Assembly: GCA_009773455.1 (NCBI GenBank)
Contig: WSXU01000017.1
Location: forward strand, 22,087-86,086
Direction of reading: 5' to 3'
Source: Bacteroidota bacterium
GTDB lineage: Bacteria > Bacteroidota > Bacteroidia > Bacteroidales > Lentimicrobiaceae
DNA: 64,000 nt
Part shown: positions 27,669-36,630 of the stretch, in pieces
Layout: the number at the start of each line of letters is the position of its first letter
How positions within the stretch are numbered: the first letter of the stretch is position 1
Notes under the pieces: model-generated
The model's input: the letters and a program-made list of their open reading frames with translations, nothing else
Databases searched by the model: none
Told to the model about the DNA's origin: nothing
Program-made: the position numbers and the translations under genes

Positions 27669-28682
27669 ATGAAAACAGTTCCGGACTCCAACCGTCAATC
27701 GTTCAGGGCATTGGTAATCGAAGAAGCAACCAGTGGCGAATTTTCTTCCTCTATCAGGCAGCGAAAAATTGACGATCTTCCGGCAGGAGAATTACTGGTA
27801 AAGGTTTGCTTTTCAGGACTGAATTATAAGGATGCCCTCTCATTTTCAGGGAATAAAGGAATCACCCGTCATTACCCTCACACGCCAGGTATTGATGCTG
27901 CCGGCGTTGTAAAAGAGTCGTCAGATCCTGACTTTGAGGCAGGAGACGAGATTGTGGTTACCGGATACGATCTGGGAATGAACACGAGTGGCGGGCTGGC
28001 TGAATACATCAGGGTGCCCTCCCGCTGGGCCGTCCACCGGCCGGAAAGTCTCAGCCTGAAGGAGTGTATGATCATAGGAACTTCTGGCTTTACTGCAGCC
28101 AGCGCCATTCTTGAAATGATGAACCATGGCATCAGACCTGAAAGCGGAAAAGTGCTTGTTACCGGTGCCAGTGGTGCCGTTGGAATTACTGCGGCAGCCA
28201 TGCTGGCCAATGCAGGTTACAGGGTCATAGCCTCAACAGGTAAAACTGGTGCTGCCCCCCTGCTGAAAACGCTGGGCGTAGAAGAAATAATTGGCCGGGA
28301 AGATGTCAACGACCAGTCCGGAAGGCCGCTTTTACCTGGCAGGTGGGTGGCAGCGATTGATACGGTTGGGGGCAATACACTATCTACAGTGATAAGATCA
28401 ACAGTCGAACGGGGCATTGTAACGAATTGTGGAATGGTCGCCTCCAATAACCTTGATGTATCGGTATTTCCGTTTATCCTAAGGGCTGTCAGGCTGGTAG
28501 GAATTGCTTCGGCTGAAACACCGATGGCCCGGCGCATTGAATTGTGGAACCTCATCGCCGGGAAACTTAAATTCCCGGATATGGAAAAAATATGCCGCAT
28601 CATCTCCCTCGAAGAAGTGCCCGCAGCGTTGGATGCTATGCTGAAATCGGCGTCAACAGGTAAAATCCTTGTCAGCATGTAG
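27669..28682 (+). CDS. YhdH/YhfP-family quinone oxidoreductase (AcuI-like)
   Basis: 337 residues from ATG 27669 (a GTG directly precedes it). A zinc-free medium-chain dehydrogenase: the N-terminal catalytic part contains FSGLNYKDAL and HYPHTPGIDAAG, and a Rossmann domain (about 130-260) contains GASGAVGITAAAML. The family includes acrylyl-CoA reductase AcuI, which detoxifies acrylyl-CoA from propionate or DMSP metabolism with NADPH. It is divergent from a CoA transferase of propionate metabolism, which suits that role, but the family is broad. The start was chosen because ATG precedes KTVPDSN and matches typical length. Confidence 0.85.
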   Translation: MKTVPDSNRQSFRALVIEEATSGEFSSSIRQRKIDDLPAGELLVKVCFSGLNYKDALSFSGNKGITRHYPHTPGIDAAGVVKESSDPDFEAGDEIVVTGYDLGMNTSGGLAEYIRVPSRWAVHRPESLSLKECMIIGTSGFTAASAILEMMNHGIRPESGKVLVTGASGAVGITAAAMLANAGYRVIASTGKTGAAPLLKTLGVEEIIGREDVNDQSGRPLLPGRWVAAIDTVGGNTLSTVIRSTVERGIVTNCGMVASNNLDVSVFPFILRAVRLVGIASAETPMARRIELWNLIAGKLKFPDMEKICRIISLEEVPAALDAMLKSASTGKILVSM

Positions 28683-28769
28683 TTCGTATTACCTTTTTCA
28701 ACTTTTCTGATTAAGAATAAACCGGTAACATTGGGACCGGCTTTTTGACGTTTACTAAAATCGATTGAG

Positions 28770-28786
28770 TGTAAATATATTTTACA
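28770..28786. promoter_or_regulatory. 17-bp palindrome, operator candidate B
   Basis: TGTAAATATATTTTACA is identical to candidate A, 144 bases upstream of the STAS/SEC14-like gene. Further degenerate TGTAAA or TAAATATTTATTA sites follow at about 28850-28890. Confidence 0.55.
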
Positions 28787-28929
28787 TAGTGTTTGTTTAA
28801 TATTGCTTTCAATATATTGATAATGTGGTACTTAGAAATATTGTAAAATATTTTCCAAACTACTTGCTTCTTGAGTAAATATTTATTACATTTAAAGTCG
28901 TTTTTCAGCCACTCATTTACTTGTTTCAG

Positions 28930-29391
28930 ATGAAGAAAATCAACAGTACCAAACCGCAATTTGAATTTCTTGCCGACTATGGTATTCTGATTAATCATGT
29001 GAACGGGCGTGATGTGATTTCACCTTCCTCCTATATTCTGAACCTGATTTCTTTTCTTGATGAGGCAGAAAGGCTGAAAGCCACCCGGCTGCTGGTAATG
29101 GCACCCGCCGAGGTGTATCATATGGATTTCAAAATGCACGATTGGGTATCAAGATATCTCTTCCCTCAGATGCATCACATCGGGATCAGAAAAATAGCCT
29201 TCTGCGTGAAGAGTCTTCCTGAAAACATGAACGAACACAAAGCCACTTTTGGCCAACACCCGGAAATAGGTGTATTCACATCTATGCCGGAAGCAAAGGC
29301 ATGGATACTGGATGTACTTGACCGGTCGGCCATTACACTCACTTTCGATCTTTCGGAAAGTGATGCCCTGAAAAACAATCTCGCTTCCTGA
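28930..29391 (+). CDS. STAS/SEC14-like domain protein
   Basis: 153 residues from ATG 28930; the preceding TTG at 28921 is less likely. One alpha/beta domain with alternating strands: FEFLADYGILINHVNG, RLLVMAPAEVYHM, IRKIAFCVKS and PEIGVFTSMPEAKAWIL. The pattern resembles SpoIIAA/STAS-like regulators; DUF/SEC14-type relatives are also plausible. It is cytoplasmic. The shared 17-bp palindrome upstream suggests coregulation with the 22-23 kb locus. The role is unknown; STAS proteins often bind kinases or nucleotides. Confidence 0.6.
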   Translation: MKKINSTKPQFEFLADYGILINHVNGRDVISPSSYILNLISFLDEAERLKATRLLVMAPAEVYHMDFKMHDWVSRYLFPQMHHIGIRKIAFCVKSLPENMNEHKATFGQHPEIGVFTSMPEAKAWILDVLDRSAITLTFDLSESDALKNNLAS

Positions 29392-29397
29392 ACATTT

Positions 29398-30348
29398 CTA
29401 TAAAGGCCGGTTTTCATCTGTGGCAGCAAACCGTTGCGACAAAATTCCTGTTATGGTGAGTTGCATGGCATGATAGATCAAAACCGGCATCAGCGATTTG
29501 GTCGATCCACAAAAGAGCGCGGTTATCAGGTCCTTGCGGCCCAATCCGGCGCGGCTCACCATCATGTAGATTACCCAGTTAACCAAGCCAAACAGCAAAA
29601 ATAAAATCAAAATCAGTGTTAGTATCACCTTTAATCCAAGGTTATCAAACAAACCATTGCTGAAAGAATTTGAGAAGGAGGTATAAACGATGGCCAGAAT
29701 CACCGATTGGTCAAAATACCTCGTGTGCTGACGATACCGAATGGCCGGTTTTCCAAGCCATTTATTCAGGAAGACTCCAACAACCAGTGGAAGCAGAACC
29801 TGGTATCCAAGTTTGAACAATACAGGACTCATATCAAATCCATCCGGCCCGGATACCAATACCAGCCCCATCCACAAAGGTGATATGACGATGCCGGCAA
29901 TGCTGGAAAAACTTGCATTAAAAACTGCCGAGGGGATATTACCTCCGCCCAGTGAAACCATAACCACAGCCGACGATACCGTGGAAGGAAGTGAAGCCAG
30001 AAAAAATACCCCAAGCCAAAGCGTTTCAGAATCCCCCTGCTTGAAAAAACCTCTGAATGTCAATACCGATAAAGGAAATATTATAAAAGTAACGGACTGA
30101 ATGATCACATGTAGTTTCCAGTTTGAAAGGCAGGCAAGCAACTGGCGAATGCTCAGGCGAAGGCCATACAGAAAGAATATGACAGAAATACCATATCCGG
30201 CAAGGCTACGCAGCGAAAAGTCACCCTGTCCAAGGCCTCCTTCAGGCCACAACCATGCCGCACCTATCATCAGCAACAGGGCCGGAATAAACCAGTCGAT
30301 ACCCCAAGCGCTCAGTTGCCTCAGCACTCTTTTAATCAGATTCTTCAT
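29398..30348 (-). CDS. YfeH-like putative Na+-dependent transporter (SBF-like)
   Basis: 316 residues from ATG 30348 (an ORF extending upstream lacks family sequence). About ten hydrophobic helices. The family-like segments are FLYGLRLSIRQLLACLSNW, FPLSVLTFRG and LPSTVSSAVVMVSLGGGN; the last is the region where bile-acid:sodium symporter-type proteins have a substrate loop. PF13593-like members transport small organic anions with Na+ by inference; the substrate is unknown. The promoter on the minus strand is TATATTTG at 30388-30395. It lies head-to-head with trmD. Confidence 0.85.
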   Translation of the reverse strand: MKNLIKRVLRQLSAWGIDWFIPALLLMIGAAWLWPEGGLGQGDFSLRSLAGYGISVIFFLYGLRLSIRQLLACLSNWKLHVIIQSVTFIIFPLSVLTFRGFFKQGDSETLWLGVFFLASLPSTVSSAVVMVSLGGGNIPSAVFNASFSSIAGIVISPLWMGLVLVSGPDGFDMSPVLFKLGYQVLLPLVVGVFLNKWLGKPAIRYRQHTRYFDQSVILAIVYTSFSNSFSNGLFDNLGLKVILTLILILFLLFGLVNWVIYMMVSRAGLGRKDLITALFCGSTKSLMPVLIYHAMQLTITGILSQRFAATDENRPL

Positions 30349-30387
30349 TCTCCGGATACTCTGTTCTATAACCAACTGTTTAATGCA

Positions 30388-30395
30388 CAAATATA
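30388..30395 (-). promoter_or_regulatory. -7 box for the YfeH-like gene
   Basis: The minus strand reads TATATTTG (exact TANNTTTG), 40 bases upstream of the start. Confidence 0.5.
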
Positions 30396-30447
30396 GGGCA
30401 ATGACATGAAAGGTAACAGCAGATTGAAATTTGAAAAGGATTTCGGG

Positions 30448-30455
30448 TAATTTTG
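30448..30455 (+). promoter_or_regulatory. -7 box for trmD
   Basis: TAATTTTG exact match, 18 bases before ATG 30473, with an ATTG about 21 bases upstream as a possible -33 element. Confidence 0.55.
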
Positions 30456-30472
30456 CATTTAAAATACAGGTA

Positions 30473-31156
30473 ATGCGAATTGACATTCTGACCATTTTTC
30501 CGGGCATGTTCGATGGGCCTTTCAATCATTCGATTGTAAAACGAGCCGTTGAAAAGCAACTTGCTGAAATTCACATCCACAACATCAGGGATTTTGCAAC
30601 CAACAAACACAGGAATGTTGATGACTATGTTTATGGAGGTAGTGCAGGCATGGTCATGATGATCCAGCCGATCGCCGATTGCATCGACCGGCTTTGCAGT
30701 GAAAGAAAATACGATGAGATTATCTTTCTGACACCCGATGGCATCCTGCTCGAACAATCAGTATCCAACCGGCTGAGTCTGAAACAAAACCTGATTCTTC
30801 TCTGCGGTCACTATAAAGGAATTGATGAGCGCATTCGTGAAAACTATGTCACCATGGAGATTTCGATCGGTGACTATGTACTCTCGGGCGGTGAACTGGC
30901 AGCAGCCGTACTTTCCGATAGTATCCTGCGTTTGATACCCGGCGTTCTCAGCGATGAAACCTCAGCGCTGTCAGACTCATTTCAGGACGGGCTGCTGAGC
31001 CCTCCGGTTTATACCCGACCGGCCGATTATAATGGCTGGAAAGTCCCGGATGTGTTGCTTTCGGGAAACGATAAAGAAATCAGGGAATGGAATTACTCCA
31101 AAGCAGTAGAACGAACCCGTAACAGAAGACCCGGAATGCTGGGCGACAAAACTTAA
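30473..31156 (+). CDS. trmD: tRNA (guanine-37-N1)-methyltransferase
   Basis: 227 residues, normal length. A SPOUT methyltransferase that modifies G37 of tRNAs with S-adenosylmethionine and prevents frameshifting. Visible signatures are [13 protein letters not shown] at the start, [23 protein letters not shown] and the knot segment [16 protein letters not shown] 30473 matches the family N-terminus. Unusually for many bacteria, trmD is not next to rimM, rpsP or rplS, though rplS is 1.8 kb away across cstA. Confidence 0.97.
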   Translation: MRIDILTIFPGMFDGPFNHSIVKRAVEKQLAEIHIHNIRDFATNKHRNVDDYVYGGSAGMVMMIQPIADCIDRLCSERKYDEIIFLTPDGILLEQSVSNRLSLKQNLILLCGHYKGIDERIRENYVTMEISIGDYVLSGGELAAAVLSDSILRLIPGVLSDETSALSDSFQDGLLSPPVYTRPADYNGWKVPDVLLSGNDKEIREWNYSKAVERTRNRRPGMLGDKT

Positions 31157-31245
31157 GCCATCCATTCATCTGATTCTTCTGATCAGTAATTCAGGGCTGT
31201 CCCGAAACTACTTAAGTAAGGATATGATATTCTCCGGGCCAATCT

Positions 31246-32709
31246 TTATATCGTATCTTCCTTTTTCGCCACACTGATTGCCGACAGGTCCCTCCTGCTC
31301 AGTTTTCTGATAAAAAACAGAAACCAGACGATCACGATCAGTGTAATGGATAGCCCGATGGCATAAGCTGTGCTCAGTGGCAGGGAAAATCCTTCAGGAG
31401 CAGCCATCAGATAGGTGGATACTACGGCAGTCATAAAAACCGACGGGACCAAAGTAATCCAGTAAAACTTTCCTTCATTCACAAGATAAACAGTGATTGC
31501 CCACAGCACAATGGTAGCAAGTGTCTGGTTCGACCAGGCCATGTACCTCCAGATGACCGAAAAGTCAACTTTTGTTATGATAAAACCTGCAATAAAAATA
31601 GGAATGGTAATCATAAGCCGGTTTTTGACTGAAGCCTGATCAAGTTTGAGAAAATCCGCAATGATCAGCCTGGCACTTCTGAAGGCGGTGTCGCCTGAGG
31701 TGATGGGTGCGGCAACAACACCCAGCAATGCAAGAATTCCACCGAATTTACCCAACAGTGAATTAGATATATCGTTGACTACCCAGGCTGCATTTCCGCT
31801 TTGTTCAGCCATGACCTCATTTAAAGGACCTGTCCCTCCATAAAAGGCCATTCCTGCAGCAGCCCAGATCAGCGCAACAATGCCTTCGGTTACCATTGCT
31901 CCGTAAAAAACTCGTCTTCCCAGTTTTTCATTCGTTATACAACGGGCCATCAGGGGTGATTGTGTAGAGTGAAATCCTGAAATAGCCCCGCAGGCAATGG
32001 TTACAAATAACATTGGGAATATCGGGAAAGCCGAAGGTTCTGAGTGCAGGTTATTCAGTCCTCCATGAAAGACTTCAGGTATAGAATAACCACCTGCTAT
32101 GATTCCTGCGGTAATTCCAACGGCCATAAACAGCAGGGCAAAGCCGAAAAGAGGATATATCCGGCCTATCAGTTTATCAATGGGGAGCAGGGTTGCCAGT
32201 ATGTAATAAATAAACACAATGGTAGCCCATGTACCGATACCTATGGCGCTGATTCCATTCAGGATGGCAGCCGGTCCCACGACAAAGACCGCTCCCACCA
32301 ACAACATCAGCAACACAGTAAAAACCCTCATAAACTGCCTGAATCCAGGCCCCAGGTATTCGCCGACAATTTCAGGAATACTCTGCCCTTTGTTTCTTAC
32401 CGACAGCATCCCGGAAAAATAATCATGGACAGCGCCGGCAAAAATGCAGCCAAATACGATCCACAGAAAAGCCACCGGCCCCCACATTGCTCCTGCTACG
32501 GCACCAAAGATCGGTCCCAGTCCGGCAATATTCAGAAACTGTATAAGAAATATCCGCCCCCAGCCCATCGGTACATAATCTACCCCGTCTTTCATAGTCA
32601 GCGCAGGTGTTTTTCGTTCCGCATCAATGCCAAAAACCTTTTCAACAACAGCACCATATATAAAATAGCCGAGAATCAGAATAACGATGGAACCAATGAA
32701 AGTGAACAT
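31246..32709 (-). CDS. cstA: Carbon starvation protein CstA family
   Basis: 487 residues with about 13-14 transmembrane helices. CstA hallmarks include the stretch GPIFGAVAGAMWGP, VHDYFSGMLSVRNKG and FHSTQSPLMARC. CstA-type transporters import peptides or pyruvate under carbon limitation; the substrate is not determinable here. The C-terminus is short and basic/acidic mixed. Promoter: TATTTTTG on the minus strand at 32736-32743. It is convergent with trmD and divergent from rplS. Confidence 0.93.
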   Translation of the reverse strand: MFTFIGSIVILILGYFIYGAVVEKVFGIDAERKTPALTMKDGVDYVPMGWGRIFLIQFLNIAGLGPIFGAVAGAMWGPVAFLWIVFGCIFAGAVHDYFSGMLSVRNKGQSIPEIVGEYLGPGFRQFMRVFTVLLMLLVGAVFVVGPAAILNGISAIGIGTWATIVFIYYILATLLPIDKLIGRIYPLFGFALLFMAVGITAGIIAGGYSIPEVFHGGLNNLHSEPSAFPIFPMLFVTIACGAISGFHSTQSPLMARCITNEKLGRRVFYGAMVTEGIVALIWAAAGMAFYGGTGPLNEVMAEQSGNAAWVVNDISNSLLGKFGGILALLGVVAAPITSGDTAFRSARLIIADFLKLDQASVKNRLMITIPIFIAGFIITKVDFSVIWRYMAWSNQTLATIVLWAITVYLVNEGKFYWITLVPSVFMTAVVSTYLMAAPEGFSLPLSTAYAIGLSITLIVIVWFLFFIRKLSRRDLSAISVAKKEDTI

Positions 32710-32735
32710 AATCCAATATTTAATTTTCCCTATCC

Positions 32736-32743
32736 CAAAAATA
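32736..32743 (-). promoter_or_regulatory. -7 box for cstA
   Basis: The minus strand reads TATTTTTG, exact TANNTTTG, 27 bases upstream of the cstA start. Confidence 0.5.
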
Positions 32744-32889
32744 TGATTTAACTCTTTTGAATCGCCAAACTGAATGAAACTTCCTTAAATTTCTACAAGC
32801 CTGCATCTGAAAAGTCTTTGAAAACAATACTGATAACCGAGGCTGATAATAATTTGACATTGGGCTTGTTTTATTAAAAAATTATGCCG

Positions 32890-32897
32890 TATATTTG
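32890..32897 (+). promoter_or_regulatory. -7 box for rplS
   Basis: TATATTTG exact match, with CTTG at 32865-32868 about 21 bases upstream as -33 element; spacing fits. ATG is 42 bases downstream. Confidence 0.65.
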
Positions 32898-32938
32898 CAC
32901 TCATTTTTGGAAAACGCAACAATTTAATACCTAAGATA

Positions 32939-33295
32939 ATGAGCAAGAAGGCATTAGTGAAATATGTTGAGGATACCTTTGTTGAAAAAAAGGAATTCCC
33001 AAGCTTCAAGGCAGGCGATACGGTTACCGTTCACTATAAAATCAAAGAAGGTGACAAGGAAAGGATTCAGCAATTTCAGGGCGTGGTTCTTCAGCGTTCA
33101 GGAGAAAATACAACGGAAACATTTACTGTCCGCAAGGTTTCAGGAAATACCGGTGTAGAGAGAATTTTCCCCATCACTTCCCCGTTCATTGAAAAAATAG
33201 AAGTTAACAAACGGGGCGTTGTACGCAGGGCCCGCATTTTCTATCTTCGTGAACTCAAAGGTAAAAAAGCAAGGATCAAGGAAAAAAGAGTTTAG
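32939..33295 (+). CDS. rplS: 50S ribosomal protein L19
   Basis: 118 residues, the usual length in Bacteroidota. Recognised by [48 protein letters not shown] and [15 protein letters not shown]. It is located at the 30S-50S interface. It has a clean upstream promoter and a downstream terminator, so it is a single-gene unit. Confidence 0.97.
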   Translation: MSKKALVKYVEDTFVEKKEFPSFKAGDTVTVHYKIKEGDKERIQQFQGVVLQRSGENTTETFTVRKVSGNTGVERIFPITSPFIEKIEVNKRGVVRRARIFYLRELKGKKARIKEKRV

Positions 33296-33315
33296 CATTG
33301 TTTTCATAAGTGTTG

Positions 33316-33347
33316 AAAGGTCCATCCTCCGGGTTGGGCCTTTTTTT
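33316..33347 (+). terminator. Rho-independent terminator after rplS
   Basis: Imperfect stem of about ten pairs starting AAAGG and ending CCTTT, followed by seven T, 20 bases after the rplS stop. Confidence 0.8.
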
Positions 33348-33437
33348 ATCACGGCATGTTTGTTGCGTATATTTCACTTTTGCACCCCGGATTTCTGACT
33401 TAAACCTGTTAACATTCTGATTTCAACCAGTATCTTC

Positions 33438-35384
33438 ATGAGCGGTTCAACCCATTCGTTTAAGAAAAATATTCTTTTAAGGATATTCATCTGCATGCTG
33501 GTGATGCCGTTGATAAGCTATGGAGACAGTGAATTGTTGGCTCAGTCTGTTGCTGATCCGGCATTAAGGATGAAAAAACGTCAGTACCGGACCATCGCTA
33601 TTCCATTATCAGACAGCCTGAAACTTGAGCAGCAGCAGAAACACCGGGATGCTACTGCGACCTTCTACAGCAAAGTCAAAACAACAGCGCACAAAAACTT
33701 CTTTTCACGGCAGGTGTACCCCTTGCTGTTCAAAAATCAACCCGCACAAGCACCGTCCGGATCAGTCTCCGGATCCGAACCCATTCCTTTCCTGAATGAA
33801 AAGGGAAAAATAATCCGATCGGTCAGGATTTACAAATCCGAGGTTTTCGGATCATCGGTTTTTGATACGACTTTACGATCGGATTTATGGCTCGACCGCA
33901 CACTGAACAGTCTTCACTTCAATACACATGATCAGGTCATCAGAAGCTACCTGCAGTTTCATAAAGGTGACCGCATTAATCCTGTTGTGCTTGCCGACAA
34001 TGAAAGGATTTTAAGACAATCTGCCCTGTTTGAGGATGCCAGGCTGATGGTGATCAGCAATGTCAACAGCGACAGCGCTGATATAGTTGTTATTATCAGG
34101 GATGTTTTCCCGGTTGGGTTTGATCTGAAGGTCAGGGATGCCCACAGCAGTTCAGTCAGGCTATACAATCGCAACATTTTCGGGTTTGGTCAGCAACTGT
34201 CGCAATCATTTGAAATCAACACCGATCAACGTCCCCGGATATACCTGAGCGAAGGTGCATTAAAAATAAGAAACATCCGGCGATCATTTACCGATGTGGT
34301 CCTGGCCTGGCAAAACAGGCCGGATATCAAAACAGGAGGCATTCAGGTAACAAAACCTTTTATCAGCCCTGAAACCAGGACCGGGGGTGGACTCTTTATC
34401 AGGAATACCAAATCAATGACCATTCCAGGTGATCAGCAGGCTGCAACAACACTGGAATATTCGGAATATGATCTGTGGGGAGGCTACTCAACCATCATTA
34501 ACCGTTTTCAGTCACCTGCCTTCGACCGATCTGTAATAGCCATTGCCGGAAGGTATTACAATCTGAACATGAAAGGATCACCTTCAGTGGTTATGCGGTC
34601 ACTGTATCCTTCTGTAACTGTTAACCGGTATCTTGCTGCAGTAAGTCTTATCAGGAGCGGATATTACCGAAGCAACATGGTGACGGGTTTCGGGCGGACG
34701 GAGGATATTCCGACCGGGCATATGGCGCGGCTTACACTTGGTTATGAAACCAGCATCCTCCACAGCAGGGTGTATTCAGGAATAAAATTACTATCGGGCA
34801 GGCTATTGACCAGAAATGGGTTTATTTATTCATGGTTCGAAGGCAGTGGCTATTGGTCAGAAGGCAGGATGAACGACGGGGTTGCCGGACTGGGTTGCGA
34901 TTATATCTCTCCTTTGTATAAATCGGGAACTTTCCGCATCCGTAGCTTCGGCTCACTTTCATACTTAAAAGGAATCAACCGCACCTCAGACAGCAGGCTG
35001 TTGCTGAAGAACAACGATTTCACCGAAACCTTCAACAGGTTTGAAACAAGCGGAGATCAGAGAATTACTGCAAGGATCGAGTCTGTTATATTTTCGCCCT
35101 ATTACCTGCTTGGATTCAGGTTTGCTGCCTACGCTTTTGCAGAAGCTGCTGCTGTTGCCCCGAATTCACAATTTGTTCTGAAAGGTGATCTGGTTCCCGC
35201 TGTTGGGTTTGGACTCAGGATTAAGAATGAAAATCTGGCATTTTCAACTTTTCAGATCGGGCTGACCTGGTATGGAAAAAGTGATCATTCGGGAAGAAAT
35301 ATGATCTTTGAATTCTCTGATATTCCCCAGATAAATCTGATGCGGTTTAACATTGAAGCACCGGAAATCACCGGGTACCGATAG
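33438..35384 (+). CDS. Omp85/BamA-like outer membrane protein with POTRA-like domain
   Basis: 648 residues. A signal segment (about 10-35) precedes a POTRA-like domain of about 80 residues near 135-215 (with LQFHKGDRINP...LRQSALFEDARLMVI), where YxxxGD and F-D-A resemble Omp85 POTRA. A long beta-rich region follows to the C-terminus, with many alternating aromatic residues, consistent with an outer-membrane barrel. One POTRA instead of five argues against BamA itself and fits a TamA- or ShlB-like relative. Substrate unknown. Downstream the GreA-like gene is convergent. Confidence 0.65.
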   Translation: MSGSTHSFKKNILLRIFICMLVMPLISYGDSELLAQSVADPALRMKKRQYRTIAIPLSDSLKLEQQQKHRDATATFYSKVKTTAHKNFFSRQVYPLLFKNQPAQAPSGSVSGSEPIPFLNEKGKIIRSVRIYKSEVFGSSVFDTTLRSDLWLDRTLNSLHFNTHDQVIRSYLQFHKGDRINPVVLADNERILRQSALFEDARLMVISNVNSDSADIVVIIRDVFPVGFDLKVRDAHSSSVRLYNRNIFGFGQQLSQSFEINTDQRPRIYLSEGALKIRNIRRSFTDVVLAWQNRPDIKTGGIQVTKPFISPETRTGGGLFIRNTKSMTIPGDQQAATTLEYSEYDLWGGYSTIINRFQSPAFDRSVIAIAGRYYNLNMKGSPSVVMRSLYPSVTVNRYLAAVSLIRSGYYRSNMVTGFGRTEDIPTGHMARLTLGYETSILHSRVYSGIKLLSGRLLTRNGFIYSWFEGSGYWSEGRMNDGVAGLGCDYISPLYKSGTFRIRSFGSLSYLKGINRTSDSRLLLKNNDFTETFNRFETSGDQRITARIESVIFSPYYLLGFRFAAYAFAEAAAVAPNSQFVLKGDLVPAVGFGLRIKNENLAFSTFQIGLTWYGKSDHSGRNMIFEFSDIPQINLMRFNIEAPEITGYR

Positions 35385-35389
35385 TAGGT

Positions 35390-35845
35390 TTAAAATAAAT
35401 CAAGAATTTCGGTCTTACGGCCGTTAAATTCAAAACTGTCGCCTTTTTTCAGGTCACGTACTGCTTTCGCAAAAGGAACTGCGGCAGAAATGGCATAAAA
35501 CTCGGTGCCATCATTTACGGTGATTTTTCCGATACCAATAGAAATGAACACTTTCTGAATGGGTGTAATAACAACCGCTCCAAACCCTGCCGTATCGCAT
35601 TCCCTTTTTAAATCTATCCTGTCAATGAGTCCTATTTCTTCCTGTATCTTCCGAAGCTGCTGGGCTAGCATATCGCGCTTATTCGAGAGTTGGGCCCTGT
35701 ATGAATCATAACGGTCTTTTGGTTGTCCGTATTCATTGGCACTCTGTTCTGCATCCCTGATCGCGGAAATCAGATTGGCTTCACTTTCCAGTTTGATGTT
35801 CCTGCAGATGTCAGCAATCTCCCTCTTTAATCCAAGCTTTTCCAT
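35390..35845 (-). CDS. GreA/GreB-like coiled-coil transcription factor homologue
   Basis: 151 residues from ATG 35845; the upstream extension to 35953 does not look like protein. The N-terminal half is a helical coiled coil (EKLGLKREIADI... through QLRKIQEEIGLI), and the C-terminal half resembles the FKBP-like domain of Gre factors (KITVNDGTEFYAISAAVPFAKA, LKKGDSFEFNG). Gre proteins insert the coiled coil into the RNA polymerase secondary channel to rescue stalled complexes. It lacks an obvious GreA loop of two acidic residues at the expected turn, so this may be a regulatory relative. Some databases may list such proteins under unrelated names. Confidence 0.6.
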   Translation of the reverse strand: MEKLGLKREIADICRNIKLESEANLISAIRDAEQSANEYGQPKDRYDSYRAQLSNKRDMLAQQLRKIQEEIGLIDRIDLKRECDTAGFGAVVITPIQKVFISIGIGKITVNDGTEFYAISAAVPFAKAVRDLKKGDSFEFNGRKTEILDLF

Positions 35846-35966
35846 TCGGCTTTTTTCGTAAATATAGCAATATTCCTTATCACAACAGCGAATATGGTGA
35901 CTACCTTTTATGTAAATCATAAAATTGAAGAAACCTGATTCAATGGATAACATTGGAAATTTGGAC

Positions 35967-35974
35967 TAATTTTG
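35967..35974 (+). promoter_or_regulatory. -7 box for the DUF5063 gene
   Basis: TAATTTTG exact match, 16 bases before ATG 35990. An in-frame TTG at 35972 lies inside this box, so it is not the start. Confidence 0.5.
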
Positions 35975-35989
35975 CAAAAAACACACACT

Positions 35990-36508
35990 ATGCCCCTTTC
36001 AGAAAATGACCCTGTTTTCACGCGTCAGATTATTGAATTTATTACCGTAAGCAATGAGTTTTGTCTCTTTACCGAAAAAGTTGAGACCTATTCCAAAGAA
36101 GACATAGTAGAGTATTACAGACGGATTCTGCCATTCCTGTACCTGAAGGGATCCCTTGTTAAGCCTGTAGAGCCCTCCTCTGACGATACCTCAGAACGGT
36201 TTGTCACCCAGGAGGAATGGGAGCTACTCTTCAATACATTAAGAAACAAATTGTACCCTGATGATCACTTTTGGGTGAGCACCGATATGTACGATGAAAA
36301 CACGGAAATCGAGAAAGCCAGTATTGCCGAGTGCATTGCTGACATTTACCAGGACATGAAGGATTTTCTGATGCTGTATCAGAAAAGTCAGCATGCACCA
36401 AAGGAAAATGCAGTTCACGATGTGTGCAGGCATTTCGACGACCACTGGGGGCCCGCTGTTATAAAATGCATGCACGCTCTTCATGAGCTCAAACTGAAAA
36501 TCAGCTGA
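35990..36508 (+). CDS. DUF5063 domain protein
   Basis: 172 residues from ATG 35990. Recognised as DUF5063 by the sequence YSKEDIVEYYRRILPFLYLKG, the middle segment EEWELLFNTLRNKLYPDDHF and IADIYQDMKDFLMLYQK; this all-helical domain is common in Bacteroidota with unknown function. It is cytoplasmic and transcribed alone. Confidence 0.85.
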   Translation: MPLSENDPVFTRQIIEFITVSNEFCLFTEKVETYSKEDIVEYYRRILPFLYLKGSLVKPVEPSSDDTSERFVTQEEWELLFNTLRNKLYPDDHFWVSTDMYDENTEIEKASIAECIADIYQDMKDFLMLYQKSQHAPKENAVHDVCRHFDDHWGPAVIKCMHALHELKLKIS

Positions 36509-36548
36509 TTGTCACTGGCATAAAACGAACATGTGTTCAAAATTGCTT

Positions 36549-36620
36549 ATTTAGAATGGTGTGCAATGGTTTGTATTGAAAAACCTGATATTTTTGCCAC
36601 AATTTTTAATGATTCTAAAT
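36549..36620. promoter_or_regulatory. feo promoter flanked by inverted ATTTAGAAT repeats
   Basis: TATTTTTG at 36589-36596 is an exact -7 box. A perfect 9-bp inverted pair flanks it: ATTTAGAAT at 36549-36557 and ATTCTAAAT at 36612-36620. It could be an iron-dependent operator; the regulator is not identified. Confidence 0.5.
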
Positions 36621-36630
36621 AAAAATAAGA

